NCBI GenBank assembly: GCA_030454085.1
Contig: JAKDJD010000039.1
Coordinates: 1-22,213 of the forward strand
Source: Kocuria sp.
GTDB lineage: Bacteria; Actinomycetota; Actinomycetes; Actinomycetales; Micrococcaceae
Direction: 5' to 3'
DNA: 22,213 nucleotides
Shown: piece after piece, positions 6,516-13,732 of the stretch
Numbering within the stretch: position 1 is the first letter of the stretch
How the letters are laid out: every line of letters begins with the position of its first letter
Position numbers and translations under genes: made by a program
The notes under the pieces: model-generated
Seen by the model: only the letters and a program-made list of their open reading frames with translations
What the model was told of the DNA's origin: nothing
Database searches by the model: none

Positions 6516-7648
6516 GCAGCCTGCCGATCGAGCGCATCGTCGCCCGTGTCCTCGAAACGCCTCTCGAGGAACACGTGCCGATGTCCTTCTCTCAGCTCAA
6601 CGCCCGACGCACGTTCCTGATCGAGGTCCACGCGGGTGGTGTGGTGGGTATCGGCGAGAGCTGGATCAACTACCCCGAGTGGGCTGCCACCGAACGAATG
6701 GCAACCCTGCTCGAAGGGGTAGCCCCTCTCGCCCTGGGACGCGACGCGCTCGACCCCGGTTCATTGCTCGATTCCCTCGTCACTGCGCTTGGCGGAGTGG
6801 GACGGCAGTGGGGTGCCCACGGTCCGATCTGGCAAGCGATCAGCGGCATCGACATTGCCCTTTGGGACTTGAGGGGTCGTCTGGCCGGAACCTCTACCGC
6901 ACAGACCCTTGGTGTGGTCCGCGATCGTGTCCCGGTCTACGCCAGCGGCGTCGGACCCACCAAGGTCCACGAACTTACCGAGCGGGCTCTCGAAATGGGC
7001 CTGACCGCAGTCAAAACCAAGGTTGGTTTCGGTCAGGAGACTGACCGGGCCACCATCGCGGCGGTTCGTGAGACAGCCCCGGACATAACCATCTTTGCCG
7101 ATGCCAATCAGGCGTGGACCCTCGAAGAGGCCGTTTCGAACACGACATGGCTTCAAGATCAGGGTGTCGAGTGGCTGGAGGAGCCAGTCTCCGGAGATGA
7201 CACCCGTGATCTCGCCATGTTGCACGAGGCCACCGGCATGCCGCTGACCAGCGGTGAAAACGTCTACGGACTGGATAATCTAGTCCGTCTCTCCACCAGT
7301 GAAGGTGTTGTTTATGCCCAACCCGACGTCGCCAAATCAGGCGGACTGACCGTCCTCCTACGACTCGACGAACAACTCGACGACACCGGTTGCGGGCTGA
7401 GCCCTCACTGGTACTCCGGTGCCATCGGCCTTCGCGCCTCGTTGACACTGGCCACCACCGTGGCCCACCCCGGATGGATCGAACTCGACGTGCGCACCAA
7501 CCCGTTGCGTGACGATCTGCTCTCCGGCGGCTTTCCCCTCCGAGAAGGCGCTGCTCTCGCCCCCAACGCTCTCGGCCTTGTCGGTGACATCGACGCCGAG
7601 GCTGTGAACCGATTCCAGGTTCATTCCGAAGAACGGAGTATTTCGTGA
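6512..7648 (+). CDS. Enolase superfamily enzyme, mandelate racemase subgroup
   Basis: A 378-aa metal-dependent enzyme that should abstract a proton alpha to a carboxylate. The N-terminal capping domain is about 1-130 and the barrel follows. The barrel carries K168-T-K170 (base on strand 2), metal ligands Asp197, Glu223 and Glu249, and the Asp272/His299 dyad. The metal and dyad positions are offset by exactly two from those of mandelate racemase (195, 221, 247, 270, 297), placing it in the MR subgroup with two possible bases. The subgroup includes many sugar-acid dehydratases and some racemases. It is coupled by ATGA and GTGA overlaps to its neighbours. Substrate unknown; dehydration of a hydroxy or sugar acid is the most likely role. 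Confidence 0.9.
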   Translation: MSSLPIERIVARVLETPLEEHVPMSFSQLNARRTFLIEVHAGGVVGIGESWINYPEWAATERMATLLEGVAPLALGRDALDPGSLLDSLVTALGGVGRQWGAHGPIWQAISGIDIALWDLRGRLAGTSTAQTLGVVRDRVPVYASGVGPTKVHELTERALEMGLTAVKTKVGFGQETDRATIAAVRETAPDITIFADANQAWTLEEAVSNTTWLQDQGVEWLEEPVSGDDTRDLAMLHEATGMPLTSGENVYGLDNLVRLSTSEGVVYAQPDVAKSGGLTVLLRLDEQLDDTGCGLSPHWYSGAIGLRASLTLATTVAHPGWIELDVRTNPLRDDLLSGGFPLREGAALAPNALGLVGDIDAEAVNRFQVHSEERSIS

Positions 7649-7965
7649 GTACTACTTCCATACCCGCAGCCCGCATCGGAGGTCACGCCCTCCCAGGTAT
7701 CGCCCGTGACTTCCTCGACCCCGCCAGGACCCGCGCTGCCGCTCTGCGTGCCATTGCCTCGGATCTGCCGGCCGAGGCCGATTTCGTGCCTCTCATCGAC
7801 AACGCCGCGGTCGAGCGTCTGACCGGTCTCGTGGACCGTGCCGAAAGCAGCGAAAAACGCGTGGTGCGCGGCCGGGCGGGGCCGGACCACGGTGCCTCTA
7901 TGGCCGCCGCCCTCATGAAGGATGCCTGCGGCACCGAACAGCAGTCGATCTCGATCGCTCGCTGA
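7645..7965 (+). CDS. Unrecognised 106-aa protein in the catabolic operon
   Basis: I do not recognise this protein. It starts with GTG at 7645, overlapping the enolase stop (GTGA), and ends 29 bp before the MFS gene, so it is translated within the operon. It has no signal peptide, no membrane segment and no Cys-x-x-Cys pair; a single Cys lies near the C-terminus. The sequence is Ala/Arg/Asp-rich with likely amphipathic helices (DPARTRAAALRAIASDLPAEA, then AAVERLTGLVDRAESSEK) and ends SISIAR. Codon use agrees with its neighbours and the frame is open throughout. It could be an accessory subunit, a metal or substrate handling partner, or a remnant of a larger enzyme. Function is left open. Confidence 0.7.
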   Translation: MSTTSIPAARIGGHALPGIARDFLDPARTRAAALRAIASDLPAEADFVPLIDNAAVERLTGLVDRAESSEKRVVRGRAGPDHGASMAAALMKDACGTEQQSISIAR

Positions 7966-7994
7966 CCGCTCCGCTTCCCAGGAAAGAGGCCATC

Positions 7995-9383
7995 ATGAAT
8001 ACAGTCGTCTTGCGCACCAAACGTGATGTGATCACTTTTGTCAATAACCACCCCACCGGGAGCTCCCGGGGGAAACTCATAGCTCTCATTGCCTTGGGAT
8101 CCATCTTTATCGACGCGTACGATTTCACATCACTCGCGATCGGCTTGGATTCGATGAAAGCGGAGCTCAGCCCGACTCCGTTCCAGGTAGGTACCACCAC
8201 CTCCGCGATGGCGATTGGCGCCCTCCTGGGTGCGATCTTCGGCGGGTACCTCGTCGACAAGCTCGGCCGCTACAAATTGCTGATCCTCGACCTGATACTT
8301 TTCGTTGTCGCGGCGATCGGCGCTGCATTGTCGCCTTCCATCGAGGTACTCATTATTTGGCGCTTCCTTCTGGGGCTGGGGGTAGGCCTGGACATGCCCG
8401 CTGCCCTGAGCCTGGTTGCAGAGTTCACCCGCAACAAGGACAAGGGCAAGTTCGTCAATCTTTGGCAACCAATGTGGTACGCAGCCACAATTGCCTCCGC
8501 GGCCTTGGTCCTACCGCTGGTATTTCTTGGTCTTGAGGAACACATGTGGCGCTGGGCCGTCGGGTTCGGCGCTGTCCCGGCCTTGCTGGTCCTGGCATTA
8601 CGCTTCCTCTTCGCTGACGAGAGTCCCATGTGGGCGGCCCACAACTTGGGCATGGAAGAGGCCGTAAAGATCCTCGGCAAGAACTTCCCCGCCACGGAAT
8701 TCGTGGTGGGAGAGGGAGAAGAGGAAAAGGACGCCGATACTCGCATCGGTCGCATCTTCGAGCGTCAATATCGTGTCCGGTCCCTTGTTGTTGCGGTGGT
8801 GAGCGGCTTCCAAGCAGTCCAATATTTTGCCGTCGGATTCTATCTGCCCGTGATCGTGGGGCTGATCTTCGGGCTGGACGTCATTTCCATCGTCACCGGT
8901 ACCATTCTGCTGAACGTGTTCGGTCTCCTGGGCGGCGGTATTCAGCCATTCCTCACGCATCGATTTGGCGGGCGCATGCTCACGTTGATCGGCAGCGGCA
9001 TCTGCGTCGTCGCACTGATCGCCGTCGGTCTGGTGCAGGTGGAATCCGCACCGTACCTGGCTGCGACTCTCGTGGGCGCTTTTATTTTCGGCCATTCCTT
9101 CGGGCCGGGGGCACAGGGCAAGACGATGGCGACGCTGTCATATCCCACCGATCTGCGTGGCACAGGAACGGGTTGGGCCGAGGCGTGCAGCCGCCTGGGG
9201 TCCATCGTCGGGTTTTATGTCTTCCCCTTGGTCATAGCCGCGCTGGGATTGTCCCAAACGATGCTCATTCTCGCGGCTGTTCCTCTGATCATTTTCGTCA
9301 CCGTCCTAGTGGCGCGCTGGGACCCGAAGAACGTCGAAATCGAGGCCGAATCCGTCATGCCTGAACGCGTCCGAGGCACATAG
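7995..9383 (+). CDS. MFS transporter, 12-TM metabolite:H+ symporter type
   Basis: A 462-aa inner-membrane carrier. TM1 carries IDAYDFTSLAIG, which resembles the conserved D-Y/G-D segment of sugar-porter and aromatic/organic acid symporters, and GGYLVDKLGRYKLL is motif A between TM2 and TM3. RFLLGLGVGLDMP in TM4 and a central cytoplasmic loop rich in Glu/Asp (about 235-252) fit the 12-TM layout. The ATG at 7995 follows AGGAAAGAGG. It closes the operon begun at 4939, so it most likely imports the acid that the dehydrogenase and enolase act on. No clear terminator follows; 9384-9545 has only a weak CCCTC/GAGGG pairing. Confidence 0.9.
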   Translation: MNTVVLRTKRDVITFVNNHPTGSSRGKLIALIALGSIFIDAYDFTSLAIGLDSMKAELSPTPFQVGTTTSAMAIGALLGAIFGGYLVDKLGRYKLLILDLILFVVAAIGAALSPSIEVLIIWRFLLGLGVGLDMPAALSLVAEFTRNKDKGKFVNLWQPMWYAATIASAALVLPLVFLGLEEHMWRWAVGFGAVPALLVLALRFLFADESPMWAAHNLGMEEAVKILGKNFPATEFVVGEGEEEKDADTRIGRIFERQYRVRSLVVAVVSGFQAVQYFAVGFYLPVIVGLIFGLDVISIVTGTILLNVFGLLGGGIQPFLTHRFGGRMLTLIGSGICVVALIAVGLVQVESAPYLAATLVGAFIFGHSFGPGAQGKTMATLSYPTDLRGTGTGWAEACSRLGSIVGFYVFPLVIAALGLSQTMLILAAVPLIIFVTVLVARWDPKNVEIEAESVMPERVRGT

Positions 9384-9545
9384 GTCGTGGCCCTCGAGCC
9401 GACACACTGGTTATGAGGGTCGACGCACAGTTCGCAGTTCAGGACGAACTATGCGCACGCCGTCGTACCCGCTGCCCGCTCGATGAAATAGGCTCGAGAC
9501 AGGCACTCATCCGCCGTTGAACCACGCCGATGCCGAAAGGAACCA
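9384..9545. other. Intergenic region before glutaminase
   Basis: No gene is seen. It holds an inverted pair GTTCG/CGAAC around 9429-9448 with a 10-base spacer and widely spaced CTCGAGCC/GGCTCGAG copies. A promoter for the glutaminase must lie here, but no -35/-10 pair is convincing. Confidence 0.3.
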
Positions 9546-10793
9546 TTGGAGTCACCCGTAAGGAAGTACCTGCACCAGCTCTTCAATGACACGACCGCCA
9601 TGGATGGCGGCAACCTCGCCGATTACATTCCCGAGCTCGCCAAGGCGGACCCGGAGGTTTTCTCGATCGCCCTGACCACCATCGACGGTCGCACCTATTC
9701 GGTGGGCGACGACGAGCGCGAGTTCACGATCCAATCGATTTCGAAGCCGTTCGCCTACGCCTCTGCCCTCACCGACAGGGGCCTGGAGGCGATCAGCGCG
9801 AAAGTCGGCGTCGAGCCCACGGGTGAGGCTTTCAACGAGCTCTCCCTCGAGAAGGGCACGAACCGACCGAAGAACCCCATGATCAACGCGGGGGCCATCA
9901 CCATCCATAGCATGCTGGCGGAACCCGATTCCTCCCTGGAGGACAGGGCCAACCACACCGTGGAGTTCTTCTCTCGCCTCGCGGGTCGAAAACTCGAAAT
10001 GGACGAGTCCGTGTTCCGCTCGGAGCTCGAGACGGCGGACCGGAATTTTGCTCTGGCCCACATGCTGAGGAACCTCGGTGTCTTCGAGGAACACGCACAC
10101 CAGGTCGTCGCCGGGTACGTCGCCCAGTGCGCCATCAAGGTCAACGTCCGTGATCTCGCCGTCATGGGCGCAACCCTGGCCAACCGGGGTATGCACCCCT
10201 TCACGGGTGAACGCGTGGCGAGCCGGGACGTGGCCCGCCAAGTGCTCGCGGTGATGGTCTCGGCCGGGATGTACGACGCCTCGGGGACCTGGTTCTCCGA
10301 CGTCGGAATCCCCGCGAAGTCGGGTGTGTCGGGCGGAATCCTCGGGGTCCTGCCCGGTCAGGTCGGTATCGGCGTGTTCTCCCCCCGCTTGGATCCGAAG
10401 GGCAACAGCGTCCGGGGAGTCAACGTGTTCAACAAGCTCTCCCAGGACATGGGCCTCCACCTGCTCAACGCCGGTATTTTCGGGTCCAACACCATCCGCT
10501 CGGTCAGCGAGGGCGACGACGAGACCGTGATGCGGCTCCAGGGAGTCATCCAGTTCTCCGGTGCCGAGGCGATCCTGCACCGCATGGCATCCCTCGAATG
10601 CGACCCGGGAACCATGGTCTTCGACCTCACCAAGGTGACCCGTTTGGACGCCATGGCCCGCCGCATGTTCCTGGAGGGCCTCCGCCGGCTCACCGCCGAC
10701 GGTCACCGTGTGGAACTCATCGACCCGGATGAGGTCCTTCCCGACCCGGATCTGGGCGGCAAGAGGTACCCGATCCAACGTGAAACCCCTTAG
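9546..10793 (+). CDS. glsA: Glutaminase A with C-terminal STAS domain
   Basis: A 415-aa cytoplasmic enzyme that hydrolyses glutamine to glutamate and ammonia. The glutaminase domain is about 24-306, a serine-dependent beta-lactamase-like fold with the catalytic S64-x-x-K67 (TIQSISKPFAY), PMINAGAI (111-118), GYVAQCA (190-196) and the PAKSGVSGG loop (256-264). Residues about 327-400 form a STAS domain. In that domain the usual phosphoserine motif (DSSG) reads DAMA (368-371), so the phosphoswitch of classical anti-sigma antagonists is lost. The start is TTG, with GAAAGGAA 5 bases upstream; the next in-frame ATG would cut into the enzyme's first helix. The 3' end converges on the cystathionine enzyme gene with a 24-bp gap. 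Confidence 0.93.
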   Translation: MESPVRKYLHQLFNDTTAMDGGNLADYIPELAKADPEVFSIALTTIDGRTYSVGDDEREFTIQSISKPFAYASALTDRGLEAISAKVGVEPTGEAFNELSLEKGTNRPKNPMINAGAITIHSMLAEPDSSLEDRANHTVEFFSRLAGRKLEMDESVFRSELETADRNFALAHMLRNLGVFEEHAHQVVAGYVAQCAIKVNVRDLAVMGATLANRGMHPFTGERVASRDVARQVLAVMVSAGMYDASGTWFSDVGIPAKSGVSGGILGVLPGQVGIGVFSPRLDPKGNSVRGVNVFNKLSQDMGLHLLNAGIFGSNTIRSVSEGDDETVMRLQGVIQFSGAEAILHRMASLECDPGTMVFDLTKVTRLDAMARRMFLEGLRRLTADGHRVELIDPDEVLPDPDLGGKRYPIQRETP

Positions 10794-10817
10794 AGACTGC
10801 TGGTCGAGACTCCGGGG

Positions 10818-12068
10818 TCAGCGCACTCCGGCCAGGGCTCGATCGAGGTCGGCCTGCAAATCCTCGACGTCCTCGATGCCCACTGAGAGGCGCACGACGT
10901 CGCTCGGCGGGGCCTCGGGGGTGCCCTTGGTCGACCCGTGGGTCATGGTCGCGGGGTGGGATATCAGCGACTCGACTCCCCCGAGACTCACGGAGAGCCC
11001 GAACACCTCGGTGGACTCGGCAAACGCCCTGGCCGCGGCTTCGCCGCCGCGTACACGCAGGGACACGATCCCGCCGAATCCGGACATCTGTCTCGCGGCG
11101 ACGTCGTGCCCCGGATGCTCCGGAAGACCCGGGTACCAGACCTGTTCAACGTCGTTTCGGTCCCCGAGCCATTCGGCAATGGTCTGAGCATTTTCGCAGT
11201 GCTGCCGGATGCGGACGCCGAGGGTCTTGAGGCCGCGCGAGGTGAGGAAGGCATCCTGCGGACCCGCGACGGCGCCGCCGGCAAATTGTTGGAATTGCAA
11301 CAACTCGGCCAGCGACTGCTCCTCCCACACCGCGTCACCGACGACCAGGGCACCGCCCAACACATCGGAATGCCCACCGATGTACTTGGTGGTCGAGTGG
11401 ACCACGACGTCGGCGCCCCACGTCAAAGGATTCTGGAGCGCGGGCGAGGCGAACGTGTTGTCCACGACCAGCAGAGCTCCGGCGGCATGAGCGGCCTCAG
11501 CCCATTCGCGGAGGTCGACGATGCTCAGCAAGGGGTTGGTCGGGGTCTCGACCCAAAGAACGGTCGCGGACGGATCCGCCAGCAGGCGGTCGCGCTCGTC
11601 GGTTCTGGCCGGGGGCACGAACGCGGTCTCGACTCCCCACCTGGAATACAACTGGCTGAGGAGGCGATGGGTCCCGCCATAGGTCTCCGCCGCCGCCACC
11701 ACGGTGTTTCCGGGACGGAGCACCGAACGCAGAAGGGCGTCCTCCGCGGCGATCCCCGACGCGAAGGCAAAGGCGTGGCTCCCGTTCTCGACCTGCGCGA
11801 GTTGCGTCTCCAGGGCGGTGCGCGTCGGGTTTCCGCCGCGCGAGTACTCGTATCCGCTCTTGAGCGTCTCGACCCCGTCCTGCGTGAACGTCGAGGTCTG
11901 GTAGATGGGCGGGATCACGGCCCCCGTCAGCGGGTCCGGTTCCTGACCTGCGTGGACAGCAGTCGTTCTGAATCCGGGCCGAACCACGGACGGCTCCGTC
12001 CTCGCGGAGGTCCCGTCCTGCGCAGGCCGGCGTGACCCGAGATCGTTGATGTCTTGCGTCGCGGTCAT
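10818..12068 (-). CDS. Cystathionine gamma-synthase/gamma-lyase family PLP enzyme
   Basis: A 416-aa cytoplasmic enzyme of the Cys/Met metabolism PLP family. It shows YSRGGNPTR (75-83, phosphate contacts from the neighbouring subunit), Tyr130, ETPTNP (174-179), Asp203 (VVDNTF, pyridine nitrogen contact), and the PLP lysine Lys228 in STTKYIGGHSD. SLGGVESLISHPATMTHG near the C-terminus is typical of the gamma-synthase/gamma-lyase branch. Synthase (O-acyl-homoserine plus cysteine to cystathionine) and lyase (cystathionine to cysteine) cannot be separated by sequence reading alone. The true start is ATG at 12068, overlapping the stop of the upstream gene (ATGA). The open frame beyond that is antisense-free read-through of the upstream gene. 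The SAM riboswitch upstream favours methionine synthesis. Confidence 0.92.
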   Translation of the reverse strand: MTATQDINDLGSRRPAQDGTSARTEPSVVRPGFRTTAVHAGQEPDPLTGAVIPPIYQTSTFTQDGVETLKSGYEYSRGGNPTRTALETQLAQVENGSHAFAFASGIAAEDALLRSVLRPGNTVVAAAETYGGTHRLLSQLYSRWGVETAFVPPARTDERDRLLADPSATVLWVETPTNPLLSIVDLREWAEAAHAAGALLVVDNTFASPALQNPLTWGADVVVHSTTKYIGGHSDVLGGALVVGDAVWEEQSLAELLQFQQFAGGAVAGPQDAFLTSRGLKTLGVRIRQHCENAQTIAEWLGDRNDVEQVWYPGLPEHPGHDVAARQMSGFGGIVSLRVRGGEAAARAFAESTEVFGLSVSLGGVESLISHPATMTHGSTKGTPEAPPSDVVRLSVGIEDVEDLQADLDRALAGVR

Positions 12069-13465
12069 GCTCGTACGGTCTCCTTCTCGCGTGCGGTGGG
12101 TGCCTGGTTCGGGCCGGTTCCGGTGACCCTGTCGAGCGACGTCGAGAGGTCCTGCCACAGGTCCTCGACGTCTTCGCGCCCGAGAGCCAACCGAACGGTC
12201 CGCTCGGTGATCTCTCCTGCCTCCCTGAGTTCGGGCGTGAGCCGACAGTGGGTCGTCCACGCGGGGTGGGTCGCCATCGAGCGTCCGTCGCCGAGGTTGG
12301 CGGCGAGCTTGAACAGTTCCAACGAGTCGAAGAATCGCTCGACGTCGTCCGTTGTCCCGTCGATCTCGAAGGAGAGGACCGCCCCGGTACCGCGCGGGAA
12401 GTCGCGATCGGCGATCGCGGCGTCGCTCGAGCCGGGGAGGCTCGGGTGCCGCACGCTCCGCACGCGGGGATGGGCGGCCAAGCGCCGGGCGATCCCTTCC
12501 GCGACCCGGCAGTGACGGTCTACCCGGACGTCCAGGGTCTCGATGCCGTCCAGTGCCTGCTGTGCATTCCACGGCGCCAGGCTCGGGCCGAGATCGTTGA
12601 GCAGCTGCGCCCTGACGAGGTGAAGGAAGGCCCCATGCTCGCCGTGCCCCGCGACCAACGACTGATTGCCGAATCGGCGGCGCGGCGCGGTGAACTGCGG
12701 CCATCGGGCCGCATCACTGCTCGGCGAGAACCGTCCGGTGTCCACAACGATTCCGGCCAGCGCGCTGCCGTTGCCGGTCAGGTACTTCGTGACCGAGTGA
12801 ACGACGACGTCGGCCCCGAGTCTTCCCGGTTGCAGGAGGTGCGGCGTCGCAAGGGTGTTGTCCACCACGAGCGCGGCTCCGGCGGCGTGTGCGACGGCTG
12901 CGAGCTCAGGAATGTCCGGGAGATCGGCGTGCGGGTTTCCGATGGATTCCACGAGGAAGGCCCGGGTCCGTTCCGTCACGGCTCGTTCCCACTCGTTCGG
13001 GCGATGAGGGTCGACCCACGTCACGGCGATGCCCGCCTCGGCGAGCGTGTCGTTGAGGAGGTCGGCGGTGCCGCCGTAGATGCGGTTCGAAGCGACCACG
13101 TGTCCCGCGGGAATCTCGGGGTGCGGCTCGCCGTCCTGGCTCTGCCCCGAGCGCCCGGCCAAGGCAAGAAGGGTCAGGGTCAGCGCGGCCTGTCCGGAGG
13201 ACGTCGCGACGGCACCGACGCCGCCCTCGAGCTCGGCCAGGCGACGTTCCAGAAGTCCCACGGTGGGGCTTCCGGTCCTCGAGTACGTGAATCCGGGTTC
13301 CCGCTGGCCGAAGCATTCCCTGGCATCGCGCAGAGTATCGAATTCGTAGGAGGCGGTTAGGTAAAGCGGCGGTCGAACCGGGCGGGCCGACGGCTGGTCG
13401 GCCGTTCCACCGTGGATCTGCACCGTGCCGAGCCCGGGTGCCTGCGGGTATTCGTCTGCTGACAT
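12065..13465 (-). CDS. O-acetylhomoserine sulfhydrylase-like PLP enzyme
   Basis: A 466-aa member of the same Cys/Met PLP family, of the MetY-like branch that makes homocysteine from O-acetylhomoserine and sulfide. Visible motifs are YSRTGSPT (61-68), Tyr130, Asp202 (VVDNTLATP) and the PLP lysine Lys227 in HSVTKYLTGNGS, which resembles sulfhydrylases more than the TKYxxGHSD of the downstream gene. A Gly/Pro-rich insert around 105-120 makes it slightly longer than usual. The start at 13465 is chosen because GAGGGGGA lies 6 bases upstream; the frame continues to 13561 but that part is riboswitch RNA. It is the first gene of a two-gene operon under SAM control. A cystathionine-forming role is a less likely alternative. 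Confidence 0.85.
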   Translation of the reverse strand: MSADEYPQAPGLGTVQIHGGTADQPSARPVRPPLYLTASYEFDTLRDARECFGQREPGFTYSRTGSPTVGLLERRLAELEGGVGAVATSSGQAALTLTLLALAGRSGQSQDGEPHPEIPAGHVVASNRIYGGTADLLNDTLAEAGIAVTWVDPHRPNEWERAVTERTRAFLVESIGNPHADLPDIPELAAVAHAAGAALVVDNTLATPHLLQPGRLGADVVVHSVTKYLTGNGSALAGIVVDTGRFSPSSDAARWPQFTAPRRRFGNQSLVAGHGEHGAFLHLVRAQLLNDLGPSLAPWNAQQALDGIETLDVRVDRHCRVAEGIARRLAAHPRVRSVRHPSLPGSSDAAIADRDFPRGTGAVLSFEIDGTTDDVERFFDSLELFKLAANLGDGRSMATHPAWTTHCRLTPELREAGEITERTVRLALGREDVEDLWQDLSTSLDRVTGTGPNQAPTAREKETVRA

Positions 13466-13470
13466 CGTGA

Positions 13471-13490
13471 TCCCCCTCGAAGGCGGGGCG
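13471..13490 (-). promoter_or_regulatory. Possible ribosome-site sequestering stem of the SAM riboswitch
   Basis: In the mRNA, CCCC (13488-13485) can pair with GGGG of the Shine-Dalgarno sequence (13476-13472 region) across an 8-base loop. This would allow translational control, in keeping with the absence of a U-tract after the aptamer. Confidence 0.35.
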
Positions 13491-13517
13491 CCGAGTCCTT
13501 CTCGTGACGCCGTGCTT

Positions 13518-13541
13518 GCCGGGGAGCGGTGTGCTCCCGGC
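13518..13541 (-). promoter_or_regulatory. Hairpin directly after the SAM aptamer
   Basis: GCCGGGGAGC (13518-13527) and GCTCCCGGC (13533-13541) form 9 base pairs with a single bulged G and a 5-base loop. It begins one base after the aptamer's closing helix. It may be the extra 3' stem of SAM-IV riboswitches or part of the expression platform. No U-run follows, so a simple intrinsic terminator is unlikely. Confidence 0.5.
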
Positions 13542-13542
13542 C

Positions 13543-13625
13543 GGATCTTCATCTGGGGCACCCCATCACAGCGGAAAGGGTTGCCGACCGGTCAGCCAGA
13601 GCTTCAAGACCGGTGCTCGTGATCC
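13543..13625 (-). ncRNA. SAM riboswitch (SAM-IV-like aptamer)
   Basis: On the minus strand, P1 is closed by GGATC (13625-13621) and GATCC (13547-13543). Between them lie the hallmark GGCAACCC (13585-13578), a following CCGC segment, and GGGGTGCCCC (13564-13555) before a GAUGAAGAU 3' flank. This order matches S-adenosylmethionine riboswitches of the SAM-I/SAM-IV clan, and SAM-IV is the usual actinobacterial form upstream of sulfur amino acid genes. It lies 78 bases before the start codon of the sulfhydrylase-like gene. SAM binding should reduce expression of both genes of the operon. The call rests on motif recognition, not on a covariance-model score. Confidence 0.85.
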
Positions 13626-13718
13626 TGATAGTGAACTTACAACCTAGTCAGCGGCCTCGGAAGGACATGACCTCCGATTCCGCCGCCACGTCACACACGG
13701 TTCACCCGAAGCCCGAAG

Positions 13719-13732
13719 ACGTCATATGACGT
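13719..13732. repeat. 14-bp perfect palindrome at the end of the ABC ATPase gene
   Basis: ACGTCATATGACGT is a perfect 14-bp dyad that includes the TGA stop of the ATPase gene. It lies about 94 bp upstream of the riboswitch aptamer in the direction of the methionine operon, so it could be an operator for that operon's promoter or part of an RNA end. No -35/-10 pair next to it is convincing. Confidence 0.45.

Noticed and set aside
9552..10778. 408-aa minus-strand frame opposite the glutaminase
   Set aside because: Shadow of a gene with a complete glutaminase active site; the antisense protein has no recognisable domain.
9546..10793. Glutaminase as a member of the upstream catabolic operon
   Set aside because: A 162-bp gap separates it from the MFS gene and its function has no evident link to the operon.
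13466..13561. N-terminal extension of the sulfhydrylase-like protein
   Set aside because: The extra codons lie within the riboswitch and its downstream hairpin; the ATG at 13465 has its own ribosome site.
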